Shown piece by piece: positions 8,281 through 16,477 of a stretch of 37,143 nt of DNA. Source of the stretch: Planctomycetales bacterium. Its GTDB lineage: Bacteria > Planctomycetota > Planctomycetia > Pirellulales > Pirellulaceae. The stretch lies in the NCBI GenBank assembly GCA_020426845.1, contig JAGQPF010000147.1, positions 1 to 37,143 of the forward strand. Direction: 5' to 3'. Both the position numbers and the translations under genes were made by a program. Positions within the stretch are counted from its first letter, which is position 1. Each line of letters starts with the position of its first letter. The notes beneath the pieces were generated by a model. The model was given only the letters and a program-made list of their open reading frames with translations, made no database searches and was not told the DNA's origin.

Positions 8281-8772
8281 ATGGACACCAAAGAAGCCAT
8301 CCAGGCCTCAATGGACTTGAGCCTGTACGTTTTGAATCAATACCTGAGCGACCTCGACGACGCGGACTTAATGGTCCGGCCCGGCCCCGGCTGCAACCAC
8401 TTAGCCTGGCAGCTCGGCCATCTGATCGCCTCCGAAGTGCAACTACTGGAGTCGGTGGCGCCCGGCAAGGCGGCGACCCTGCCGGAAGGCTTCGCCGAGG
8501 CGCACGGCAAAGACCAGGCTGGTGAGGACGATCCGTCGAAGTTCCGCTCCAAGGCCGAGTACCTTGAGCTCTTCGGCACGGTTCGCGCCGCGACCCTCGC
8601 AGCGTTGAAGCAACTCCCGGACGAAGTGTTGGATCAAGACAGCCCCGAGTGGCTCCGCGAGCACTTCCCGAAACAAGGGCAGTTGTTTGTGCTGATCGGC
8701 ACCCACCCGATGATGCACGCCGGTCAATTCGCCGTCGTCCGCCGCGCGCTCGGCAAGCCCGTCCTCATGTAG
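8281..8772 (+). CDS. DinB-superfamily protein, putative metal-dependent
   Basis: A 163-residue four-helix-bundle protein of the DinB/YfiT type, whose members are metal-dependent enzymes such as thiol-S-transferases or are of unknown function. The three histidines expected to bind metal are visible: His47 in CNHLAWQLGHLIASE, and His142 and His146 in GTHPMMHAGQF. The C-terminal VVRRALGKP is also typical. GGAG lies six bases before the ATG, supporting the start. It stands alone on the plus strand between minus-strand genes, and repeats lie on both sides. The name DinB does not imply DNA-damage induction here. The substrate cannot be inferred. Confidence 0.85.
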   Translation: MDTKEAIQASMDLSLYVLNQYLSDLDDADLMVRPGPGCNHLAWQLGHLIASEVQLLESVAPGKAATLPEGFAEAHGKDQAGEDDPSKFRSKAEYLELFGTVRAATLAALKQLPDEVLDQDSPEWLREHFPKQGQLFVLIGTHPMMHAGQFAVVRRALGKPVLM

Positions 8773-8790
8773 ACATCGCGTGCCACTTAA

Positions 8791-8815
8791 GAAAACCCAA
8801 GCGTTTGCGAGCTAG
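8791..8815 (+). repeat. Diverged, inverted copy of the dispersed element after the DinB-like gene
   Basis: The plus-strand sequence gaaaacccaagcgtttgcga reads like the reverse complement of the other copies (ggaaacccgaagcgtaagcg), with one missing G and a few substitutions. It begins 18 bp after the DinB-like stop, in that gene's sense orientation. It is a weaker match than the other seven copies. Confidence 0.55.
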
Positions 8816-8864
8816 AGCTGACAGAGACGTTGAATCAGCTTGCGGCCTGAGCTGTCTCAGAGCC

Positions 8865-9052
8865 CCGTCGCTTACCGAAGTTCTATCCCTCGCTTACGCT
8901 TCGGGTTTCCTTTTCGGAATTCCGTCGTTTACCGGAGTTCTATCCCTCGCTTACGCTTCGGGTTTCATTTTCGGAATTCCGTCGTTTACCGAAGTTCTAT
9001 CCCTCGCTTACGCTTCGGGTTTCCTTTTCGGAATTCCGTCGTTTACCGAAGT
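8865..9052 (-). repeat. 57-bp tandem repeat carrying three copies of the dispersed element
   Basis: Three 57-bp units (8865-8921, 8922-8978, 8979-9035) and a 17-bp partial fourth (9036-9052) lie head to tail. Each full unit contains the element core (starting at 8885, 8942 and 8999) plus flanks ttttcggaatt and ccgtcgtttaccgaagttct. The array occupies the convergent space between the DinB-like gene and the cytochrome gene, 57 bp from the cytochrome stop codon. Because 57 is divisible by three, all frames stay open across it, which creates artificial repetitive ORFs. Confidence 0.95.
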
Positions 9053-9108
9053 CCAACATCCGTGTTCATCTGCGTTTCATCTGTGGCCCAAGTTGATTCA
9101 ACGCAACG

Positions 9109-12100
9109 TCACCGAATGGACAGCAAGTAGGCCAGCAACGCCCGAAACTCCTCCTCGGGAATCGCCGTGGCAAAATTCGCCGGCATCGGCGACGAGCGAG
9201 TCTGCTTTTGGCGCGCGACGTCCGCCTTGGCCACGCGCACCTCTTTGCCGTTGGCGTCGATCAGCAACATGGCCCCGCTGTCGTCGCCGGGCTGCAGCGC
9301 ACCGGTGACAATCTCGCCATCGGCGGTGACGACCACGGTGGCTCGAAAGGCGACATCGACATTGCGGTTGGGCGCCAGGATGTCCTCGAGCAGCCGGGCG
9401 ACGCCGCGGTTGCCGATCCCATCCAGATTGGGGCCGACCTTCTTGCCGCGCCCCGCCACTTGGTGGCAGACAGCGCAGCGAGTCTCGAACACCTTCGCGC
9501 CTCGAGCTCCGTCGCCCCCGCTGGCAAGGTACGCTGCCTGGCGACGTTGAAGCTCCGCGACAAGTTCGGGCGCCTCGTCGGGCAGCTCTTGCAGCAATTT
9601 TTGCACGCGCGCCGCCACCGCCCGGTTGTCCGCCGCCGCGAGCCGGTCTCGCAGCGCGGGATCCTGCACGAGCGCCGCGTTAAGATGTCCGGCCTCAATC
9701 AGGTCGACGAACGCGAGCATCCCTGCGGTCTCGGCAGTCAGAGCCAGCGCCAAGCTGCGTTGCTGCGGGCTGGACAGCGATTTGACGGCCGCCTGAATCG
9801 ACTTCACCGCCGCCTCGCCATCGCCCTGCTCCACTGCGGAGACCATCGTCGCTCGCAGCTTCTCCTCAATTCCGAAACCCAGCAGCTCGGCGGCGCCCTT
9901 GAGCCGTCCGTCCGACTCCAACTGGGCAATCGCGCCGGCTAACGCGGAGTCGGGGAGCTGACGCAGATGGGTCAGCAGTGGCTGCTTCAATTCGCGCAAG
10001 CGAAATCGCCCGACGAGGTTGGCTGCCACGGCCAGCGCGCTGGTCCGGTCGCTCGGGTTCAATCGCGGCTCGGAGAATCGCCCCACGGCAAGCCACGCGT
10101 AAGCGTTTCCGTTGTCGTCATCAATCAACTCCAGATAGGCAGGCTGCCCCTGCCATGACTTGGTGTCCCAACGAATCAATTGGGCCGTGTCATTCCGGGG
10201 CGGCGGTGAGGAATGCAGAATGCGATGGTCCCTGCCGCTGCGCAACCGCACGAGGTTCTTCCCTTGCAGCGGCTTGTCGGGGAACCCATCGTGCCCCGCC
10301 AAATAAAACGTCAACTCCTCGCCAAGCGAGAACATTCCCGATCGATAGAGGCCCGTCCGCTGCTCACCTTGCGGAAAGCTGCTGAAGAGTGTCGCGTTTT
10401 GTGTCCCGTCCGAGCACGAGCGGCGATTGGAGACGCTCCAGCAGTTGGCGGCCCGAGGCTCCAGCGCCGAGGGCGCAAATGTCCACGCGATCGGCTCGCT
10501 GCCTTCGCTGGCCTCCGCCAACACGTCGCGTGACAAGTCGAGCGCCCATTGCCGCACCGCGGCGTTCTGCGACCCGCGTTGGCGAATGCCGTCGTCCAAC
10601 GACATCAACAACTGCACTTGCGTCTCACGCTGCGCGGCAAACCGTTTGCGAACGGTGCTCACCAATTGTTCGGTGGCGGAGTCGTTGGCATAGCGAGCCG
10701 CGAACGCCGCCAGCTCAAGCGTCGACTCCGGATCCCCCGAGAACTCGCTTAGCCTCGCTGCCACAAAGTTGCCGGAAGCTGGCGTCTTGATCGCCAAACA
10801 GATGCCCAGCACTGCCGGCGCCTCCGCAGAGCGGAGGCGGCCTGCCAACGCGTCGAACCAAGCCTCGTTCAGCAAGTGAGCTTTCAGCGCGATCCGCAAG
10901 GCGTGACTCAGGTGCGTCGGCTCGGTCGGCAACTGCAGCAGTCGATCCAACAGTGGCTGAATCTGCTCCTCGACCGGAGTCTCGGAAGCTGCAATGGCCA
11001 CAATGCGCTGCACGGTCGGCGAAGTTTCCGTAATGCATTCGCCGATCCCGTCGCCATGCCCAAGTCCGGCGCGCAGACGTTCCAGTGGCATGGGCAATTG
11101 GGCAAACGCGCCCGCGCGATAGGCATGAGCGCGAACCTCCGGCGAAGCCGACTCCCAGCCAATCTGCAAAGCGTCCGCGGTCAGTTTCTTCGCCCGCGCC
11201 AGCAGCCACAGGCAAACGATCTTCACTTCGTCCGCCGCATCCGCGCGGAGTCGACGTGCTGCCTCATCCGAGGCCGCCGCGAGCCGGGAGTCCGCCAGTC
11301 GATTGATCACGCGACGCTGTTGCCACGGAGCGCTGCCGGGCAGCATTTCGAACAACTCCGCCACACTTGCCGCCGCCAACGAGGCGCCAGCCAACGAGGC
11401 GCCAGCCGACTTGACCATCGGTGCTGCATCGCGACGCCCGTCCTCGCCGCGATAGACGACTCGCCAGATGCGGCCACGGCGCCGGTCACGTCCGGGGTGG
11501 TCCAACTTCACCTCGTAGTGCCCGATAATCCGATTGTAGAAATCCGCGATGTACAGCGCGCCGTCCGGGCCAACCTGGATGTCGACCGGCCGGAACCATG
11601 GGTCGGCGGAGACGACGAAGTCGGGCTCCTCTCCGGCAATCACTTTCGCACCTTCCCGACCCAATGTGTCACGGTTCACACGTCCCGTCACCACGTTGCC
11701 GCCAAAGCTGCTCTCTCGGTAAATCGCAGGGTAGCGCAGCGACTCGCCCAGCCCGATGCCGCCGATGCCGGTCGAGTTGTGCAGGTGCTCCAGCACGTTC
11801 GGCACAAAGCCAAGCCCATCGTGCGGCAAGCCGAAACTGTCGTGATAGCCGCCGTGGAGCACGAGATTGACAGGTTTTGTGTGGCAATCGGCGGTGTACA
11901 CGTCGCCGAAACGATCGATGGTCAACCCAAAGGGATTGACCTGCCCGAATCCGAAGTGCTCGATCCGAGAGCCGTCCAACGCCATGCGAAACGTGTTGCC
12001 CGATCGCATTTGCACTCGGTTGCCGTCTTTGCCCGCCACGTCCGATCGATTGTTGAATCCATGGCAGGCATACAGCCAACCGTCATAGCCGCGAGTGAAC

Positions 12101-13815
12101 GCGCTGCACATGCCGTGCGTGTCTCGCGTCGTGTCAAACGGCCCATATAGCAGCTCGCGTTGGTCGGCGACGCCGTCGCCATCGCTGTCCGTCAACAGCA
12201 CAATATTCGGGATGTCAAAGCAAATCACGCCGTTGTCGACGGGATATAGCCCCATTGGAATGTTGAGCCCCTCGGCGAATGTCGTAACCTTGTCATACGC
12301 ACCGTCGCCCGTGGTGTCCTCAAGCACCTTGATCGAGTCGCGCGCGGGCCGGTCATTGGGAGCGGGCACGGGGTATTCCACGGTGCTGGTCACCCACAGC
12401 CGGCCTCGATTGTCGAACGCCATGTTCAGCGGCTTGGCAATGTCCGGCTCGGACGCCACCAGTTCGACGTCAAAACCGGGCGGCACGACAAACGATTGTC
12501 GCTCTTGCTCCGCGGTCCGCGGCTCGGTCTCTCGGATGTGGGTGCGAAACAGATCCGTGCCGATGACGGCCACGTCCGACGGCGCAGGCGAAGTGGCAGC
12601 ATGGGGGGCTTGGTTCGTTTGTAGATAGACGAACACGCCCAACTTGTTGGCGACCAAGAGATCCACGCGACCGTCGCCATTGATGTCTTGAGCAGTCAAT
12701 TGCGTGCCGACGCCGCTGCGGGCGTCGATCAAGTGAGGCTCAAAACGCACGGAGCCTTGGTCGCGCACCGTCCGCAGCCAGTACAACGCCGGAGATTCGA
12801 ACGCTCCCGGGTCGCGGCCGCCATGCGCCCAATAACGCTTGCCCGTGACGAGATCCTGAACTCCATCCCCATCAATGTCGACCAATGCCAGACTGTGCAT
12901 CTGAGAAATGGAAAGAGTGTCCTTGGACGGCGCTGTCGGCATGATCGGGTGAGGCACAAACAGCTGATCGGCTCCAGCGCCACGGCGTTCGAACCAGGTC
13001 AGACCGTACCCATGAGCGTTCTGCACGCTCACAACGTCTTGGTCCCCGTCGCCGTCGAAGTCGTACGCAAACATCTGGGAGCCGCCGGCTTCGGCGAACC
13101 GCTGGGGCTGCAGGGCGAAGCTGCCCTCGCTTGCTTGGCGCCACCAGCCGGCGGACTCGAGCAAGTCGAGCCGGCCGTCGCGATCGACGTCCCCGAGTCC
13201 CATGCCATGGGTGAACCGCCCCAGCGTTCGACTCGCGTCCGACACCGCCTGAAAGCTCCACGGCTCGGCAGGCGCGGCCGGATCAATGGTTGCGAAGCCG
13301 AACTTCCCCTCATGCACGCACACCAAGTCGCGCCGGCCGTCGCCGTTCAGATCGATATAGGCAGGCGACTCACCGCCCGCGTCGTTGACCACCAAGTGCC
13401 GCATCCAAGGAGCATTAGCAGAACTGGCAGCGGCCCCGGGATGCTCGTACCAATAAGCGGGCTCGCCGGGCATGCCGACCACCAGAATGTCCTGCTGCCC
13501 GTCCCCGTTAAGATCATCGCACCAGGAAAAGAAGTGATCGGAGTAGCCGGCGATCGAATGTCGCCCGCCTTCCGCGTACCGATGGCGCTGGCGGAACTCG
13601 GGGCCTCGATACCAGTGCGGACCGGCGACGACGTCCGCTTGCCCGTCGTTGTCGATGTCTCCCACGGCCGCGCCCTCGGCCTGAAATTCCTCGGTGAGCA
13701 GCAGTCGCTGAAAGCGAACATCCGCTGCGGCAACCGGCAGCGTCGCGGAGAGGACAGCCAACCAGATCAGCGTCCGACAGGACAACGCACGACGCAAAGT
13801 GGCGAGTGAAAACAT
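9109..13815 (-). CDS. Secreted PVC-type dehydrogenase-cytochrome c with FG-GAP and HEAT domains
   Basis: A 1568-residue exported redox protein. The start at ATG 13815 gives a clear signal peptide (MFSLATLRR...LIWLAVLSATLPVAAADV); the frame stays open upstream, but that extension has no protein-like features. Residues about 30-430 hold seven or so FG-GAP/VCBS calcium-binding repeats (DIDNDGQADVV, DLNGDGRRDLV, DFDGDGDQDVV). Residues about 440-790 match the PVC membrane-bound dehydrogenase propeller (FVVPPGFDVELVASEPDIAKPLNMAFD). Helical HEAT-like repeats and a beta-sandwich follow to about 1430. The C-terminal domain is the planctomycete-type cytochrome c, with CAVCH (1447-1451) binding haem and Met1544 in SSPMP as likely axial ligand. 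It probably oxidises a sugar or sugar-like substrate in the periplasm or at the surface; the substrate is unknown. Confidence 0.93.
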   Translation of the reverse strand: MFSLATLRRALSCRTLIWLAVLSATLPVAAADVRFQRLLLTEEFQAEGAAVGDIDNDGQADVVAGPHWYRGPEFRQRHRYAEGGRHSIAGYSDHFFSWCDDLNGDGQQDILVVGMPGEPAYWYEHPGAAASSANAPWMRHLVVNDAGGESPAYIDLNGDGRRDLVCVHEGKFGFATIDPAAPAEPWSFQAVSDASRTLGRFTHGMGLGDVDRDGRLDLLESAGWWRQASEGSFALQPQRFAEAGGSQMFAYDFDGDGDQDVVSVQNAHGYGLTWFERRGAGADQLFVPHPIMPTAPSKDTLSISQMHSLALVDIDGDGVQDLVTGKRYWAHGGRDPGAFESPALYWLRTVRDQGSVRFEPHLIDARSGVGTQLTAQDINGDGRVDLLVANKLGVFVYLQTNQAPHAATSPAPSDVAVIGTDLFRTHIRETEPRTAEQERQSFVVPPGFDVELVASEPDIAKPLNMAFDNRGRLWVTSTVEYPVPAPNDRPARDSIKVLEDTTGDGAYDKVTTFAEGLNIPMGLYPVDNGVICFDIPNIVLLTDSDGDGVADQRELLYGPFDTTRDTHGMCSAFTRGYDGWLYACHGFNNRSDVAGKDGNRVQMRSGNTFRMALDGSRIEHFGFGQVNPFGLTIDRFGDVYTADCHTKPVNLVLHGGYHDSFGLPHDGLGFVPNVLEHLHNSTGIGGIGLGESLRYPAIYRESSFGGNVVTGRVNRDTLGREGAKVIAGEEPDFVVSADPWFRPVDIQVGPDGALYIADFYNRIIGHYEVKLDHPGRDRRRGRIWRVVYRGEDGRRDAAPMVKSAGASLAGASLAAASVAELFEMLPGSAPWQQRRVINRLADSRLAAASDEAARRLRADAADEVKIVCLWLLARAKKLTADALQIGWESASPEVRAHAYRAGAFAQLPMPLERLRAGLGHGDGIGECITETSPTVQRIVAIAASETPVEEQIQPLLDRLLQLPTEPTHLSHALRIALKAHLLNEAWFDALAGRLRSAEAPAVLGICLAIKTPASGNFVAARLSEFSGDPESTLELAAFAARYANDSATEQLVSTVRKRFAAQRETQVQLLMSLDDGIRQRGSQNAAVRQWALDLSRDVLAEASEGSEPIAWTFAPSALEPRAANCWSVSNRRSCSDGTQNATLFSSFPQGEQRTGLYRSGMFSLGEELTFYLAGHDGFPDKPLQGKNLVRLRSGRDHRILHSSPPPRNDTAQLIRWDTKSWQGQPAYLELIDDDNGNAYAWLAVGRFSEPRLNPSDRTSALAVAANLVGRFRLRELKQPLLTHLRQLPDSALAGAIAQLESDGRLKGAAELLGFGIEEKLRATMVSAVEQGDGEAAVKSIQAAVKSLSSPQQRSLALALTAETAGMLAFVDLIEAGHLNAALVQDPALRDRLAAADNRAVAARVQKLLQELPDEAPELVAELQRRQAAYLASGGDGARGAKVFETRCAVCHQVAGRGKKVGPNLDGIGNRGVARLLEDILAPNRNVDVAFRATVVVTADGEIVTGALQPGDDSGAMLLIDANGKEVRVAKADVARQKQTRSSPMPANFATAIPEEEFRALLAYLLSIR

Positions 13816-14028
13816 GGTGTCTCGGCGAATTCGGGAGAACAAGCGCACAATCGTAGGAACGAGGGAAGGATAACTTCCCGGATCGCGGATTGGGAGCCTC
13901 GGTATCCCGCATTTTCGCAGGTACGCGCCCAGTTCAGTACTAAAGCGTGTCGGTCCGAATGGGCGCGCATTTCCACAAAGCAACTCTGTCGTCGGTCGGA
14001 AACCGAGAAACAAGCCGGAAGGGAATCG

Positions 14029-14054
14029 ATCCCTCGCTTACGCTTCGGGTTACC
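14029..14054 (-). repeat. Dispersed intergenic element, single copy upstream of the cytochrome gene
   Basis: A match to the 26-bp element with one change (gggttacc for gggtttcc). It lies 214 bp before the cytochrome start and about 200 bp after the NUDIX stop. The rest of the region 13816-14117 holds no gene that I recognise. Confidence 0.85.
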
Positions 14055-14117
14055 TTGTCACTCCGTTGCCGCTCGGAGCTGACCGCATCCACTTGCCCGA
14101 GCTGAACGGTATTTCAT

Positions 14118-14245
14118 TCAGTAGCAGCGGGCTTTCAAGAATCGATCCCTCGCTTACGCTTCGGGTTTCCTTGTCATTCGCTGAACGGCATTTCAGTAGC
14201 AGCGGGCTTTCAAGAATCGATCCCTCGCTTACGCTTCGGGTTTCC
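14118..14245 (-). repeat. 75-bp repeat unit, two copies of the dispersed element after the NUDIX gene
   Basis: Two units with a 75-bp period each contain tcagtagcagcgggctttca (at 14118 and 14193), then aagaatcg and the element core (14145-14170 and 14220-14245). The last core ends ten bases from the NUDIX stop codon. The 3' end of the NUDIX gene itself (14256-14276) resembles the first part of the unit, which suggests that the unit partly derives from the gene end or that the gene end was remodelled by the repeat. Confidence 0.9.
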
Positions 14246-14255
14246 TTGCGGCAAC

Positions 14256-14780
14256 TCAGTTGCAGCGGACTTTCCAAAGCGAAAGCGTGCCGAGCGTCTT
14301 GGCGTCCTGAATCCGGCCGTCGCGGATCATGGACTCAATTTCGCCAGGCTCCACCAGCAGGTTCTCGATTTGCTCGTCGGCCTGCAATTCCTGAGGGCCG
14401 GCCGAGAGGCCTTCGGCCAGAAACACGTGCGCACACTCGTCAAGCAAGCCCGGAGCGAGAAAGAGTTCACCGAGCTTCGTCCACCGCTGCGCTTGATATC
14501 CGGTCTCCTCGGATAGCTCGCGCACGGCGCAGTGCTCGGGAGACTCGGGCGGCTCGAGCGTGCCGGCAGGCACCTCGATCAACGTGGCCGCAATGGACAC
14601 ACGGTAGTTGCGAATGAGGCAAAGCCGCCCGCGCTCGTCGATCGGCAGCACGCAGACCGATCCCGGGTGACGCACAATCGCCTTGGGCGGCTGGTTGGTG
14701 AGCGGGACGTTCACGACTCGAAAACGCGGCGTGACGAGCAACGTCTCCTCGGACTCGTCACGCTGTGGATCACTCGACAT
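14256..14780 (-). CDS. NUDIX hydrolase, ADP-ribose pyrophosphatase-like
   Basis: Hydrolyses a nucleoside diphosphate linked to another group; the closest-looking family is ADP-ribose/ADP-sugar pyrophosphatase. The 174-residue protein carries a complete Nudix box at 73-95 (GX5EX7REUXEEXGU, with G73, E79, REL 87-89 and EE 91-92), which binds the catalytic metal ions. IRNYRVSIAATLIEVPAGTLEP before it is typical of the ADP-ribose group. GGAGG lies about eleven bases before ATG 14780. The stop TGA is immediately followed by repeat copies. gltA lies 70 bp upstream on the same strand, so the two may share a transcript. Exact substrate is uncertain. Confidence 0.9.
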   Translation of the reverse strand: MSSDPQRDESEETLLVTPRFRVVNVPLTNQPPKAIVRHPGSVCVLPIDERGRLCLIRNYRVSIAATLIEVPAGTLEPPESPEHCAVRELSEETGYQAQRWTKLGELFLAPGLLDECAHVFLAEGLSAGPQELQADEQIENLLVEPGEIESMIRDGRIQDAKTLGTLSLWKVRCN

Positions 14781-14850
14781 CGACTTCGGATCCTCCCGGT
14801 CAGTCGCCCGGCGTGGCCCCGTTGGTCACGCGGCGCCGCCCTTCGCTGGC

Positions 14851-16137
14851 TCAGCGGTTGCTGACGGGGACAAACGGGCGATCCGTGCTGCCGGTGAACA
14901 CCTGGCGAGGACGACAGATGCGTTTCGACGGCGAGGCGTGCATTTCGCGCCAGTGGGCAATCCAGCCGGGCAGCCGTCCGATGGCGAACAGCACCGTGAA
15001 CATCTGCACGGGAATCCCGATCGCTCGGTAGATGACGCCCGAGTAGAAGTCGACGTTGGGATAGAGTTTTCGCTCGACGAAGTAGGGATCGCTAAGCGCG
15101 ACCTCTTCGAGCTCCTTGGCGACATCAAACAACGGGTCGTTGATATGGAGCTTCGAAAGCAGCCGATCGCAGGCCGACTTGATAATCAGGGCGCGAGGGT
15201 CGTAGTTCTTGTAAACTCGATGGCCGAAGCCCATCAGGCGGAACGTGTCCTTCTTGTCCTTGGCCATGTCAACGTACTTCTTGACGTTGCAGCCATCGGC
15301 GATGATCCGCTCCAGCATGTTCACACACGCTTCGTTGGCGCCGCCATGCAGCGGCCCCCACAGTGCGCCGATGCCGGCGGCGATCGAAGCGAACAGGTTC
15401 GCATCGGCGGAGCCCACCATGCGAACGGTGGAGGTGCTGCAATTCTGCTCGTGGTCCGCGTGCACGATAAACAACAGATTGAGCGCGTTGACGAAATCCT
15501 GGTCGATTTCGTACTCCTCGCTCGGCACAGCGAACATCATTCGCAGGAAGTTCTCGCAATAAGTCAGACCGTTGTCGGGATAGATGAACGGCTGGCCGCA
15601 GGACTTCTTGTAGCTGTAGGCCGCGATGGTCGGCAACTTAGCGAGCAGCCGGTGAATCGACACCTCGACCTGCTCGGGATCCTTCGGGTCCAACGAGTCC
15701 TGATAGAACGTCGACAGGGCGCTGACCACCGAGGACAAAATCGCCATCGGGTGCGCGTCGCGAGGAAAACCGCCGTAGAACGACTTCATCTCCTCGTGAA
15801 TCATCGTGTGGCGACGAATAGATAGCCGAAACTGATCAAGCTCCGCCTGCGTGGGCAACTCGCCGTAGATCAGTAACCAGGCGACCTCCACGAAGTCGCA
15901 CTCTTTGGCGAGGACTTCGATCGGGTAACCCCGGTAACGCAGCACGCCTTCCTCGCCATTGAGGTAGGTGATTTCGCTGCGGGTCGATCCCGTGTTGACA
16001 TATCCGTCATCGAGCGTGATCAGGCCCGTGGCCGCACGCAGCTTGGAGATATCCAGCGCCAGTTCATTCTCGGTGCCCTCGACAATAGGCAACTCAATTA
16101 CCTGGTCACCGATGGTTAGCTTGGCACTGTTGGGCAT
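14851..16137 (-). CDS. gltA: Citrate synthase (type II, hexameric-like)
   Basis: Condenses oxaloacetate and acetyl-CoA to citrate, the entry step of the TCA cycle. From ATG 16137 the protein has 428 residues, the length of the E. coli enzyme, and its N-terminus (MPNSAKLTIGDQVIELPI) aligns with that family. AAGGAA lies about eight bases before this ATG. An in-frame ATG at 16167 is a possible alternative; the longer frame to 16272 overlaps a probable promoter and is rejected. Key residues are present: HADHEQN (226-232), GPLHGG with His264, MGFGHRVYK with His306, and NVDFYSG with Asp363. It is divergent from the 14-kb VWA/MoxR cluster. Confidence 0.97.
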   Translation of the reverse strand: MPNSAKLTIGDQVIELPIVEGTENELALDISKLRAATGLITLDDGYVNTGSTRSEITYLNGEEGVLRYRGYPIEVLAKECDFVEVAWLLIYGELPTQAELDQFRLSIRRHTMIHEEMKSFYGGFPRDAHPMAILSSVVSALSTFYQDSLDPKDPEQVEVSIHRLLAKLPTIAAYSYKKSCGQPFIYPDNGLTYCENFLRMMFAVPSEEYEIDQDFVNALNLLFIVHADHEQNCSTSTVRMVGSADANLFASIAAGIGALWGPLHGGANEACVNMLERIIADGCNVKKYVDMAKDKKDTFRLMGFGHRVYKNYDPRALIIKSACDRLLSKLHINDPLFDVAKELEEVALSDPYFVERKLYPNVDFYSGVIYRAIGIPVQMFTVLFAIGRLPGWIAHWREMHASPSKRICRPRQVFTGSTDRPFVPVSNR

Positions 16138-16477
16138 CGAAGCTTTCCTTTCCACCACTTCCGTCATGGAGACCTCACACGGGCGGACCTCACATAGTTC
16201 AAAACATCCATCGAGTGTAACGTGCCCCATGACCTTCGACAATTCGGGGCGCCCTTCGACATTTCGGACCAAGCCATTGGGGCCGCGGAGTTCGGTGCAG
16301 GCCCCGAATCACACCGAATCGCACCGGAACGCACCAGTCCAACCCCATCGCCGTTCACGCGAGCGCCGCGCCGTGTCAATTTGTGCCGGTTGTCACCAAC
16401 CTGGACAAACGATCGACTTTCGCCACTCGATCAGGTAAAAATGGGATCACCCGCCCCGACACCTCCCTCATTCCCCT
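16138..16477. other. Divergent intergenic region between gltA and the VWA/MoxR cluster
   Basis: About 340 bp without a gene that I can support. It holds the probable gltA promoter (16214-16242). On the cluster side there are TTGTCA- and TTGTGC-like hexamers near 16388-16396, but no -10 box that I would trust. No repeats of the families seen elsewhere in the window occur here. Confidence 0.5.
16214..16242 (-). promoter_or_regulatory. Probable sigma-70 promoter of gltA
   Basis: On the minus strand TTGTCG (16242-16237) and TACACT (16219-16214) are separated by exactly 17 bases; each matches the consensus at four of six positions. Transcription would start about 70 bases before ATG 16137, consistent with that start and not with the longer open frame. 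Confidence 0.4.

Noticed and set aside
8865..9052. CRISPR array
   Set aside because: Units are directly adjacent and identical over their whole 57 bp; there are no variable spacers and no cas genes.
8840..9130. Plus-strand frame of 96 codons with a 19-residue repeat (VYRSSIPRLRFGF...)
   Set aside because: It is the translation of the 57-bp DNA array, whose length is divisible by three, so every frame is open. No ribosome-binding site and no non-repeat protein core.
13816..14013. 66-codon N-terminal extension of the cytochrome frame
   Set aside because: The signal peptide begins at ATG 13815; residues upstream look random.
16138..16272. Longer citrate synthase starting at 16272
   Set aside because: The extension overlaps the probable promoter and lacks similarity to the family N-terminus; ATG 16137 has a ribosome-binding site and the expected length.
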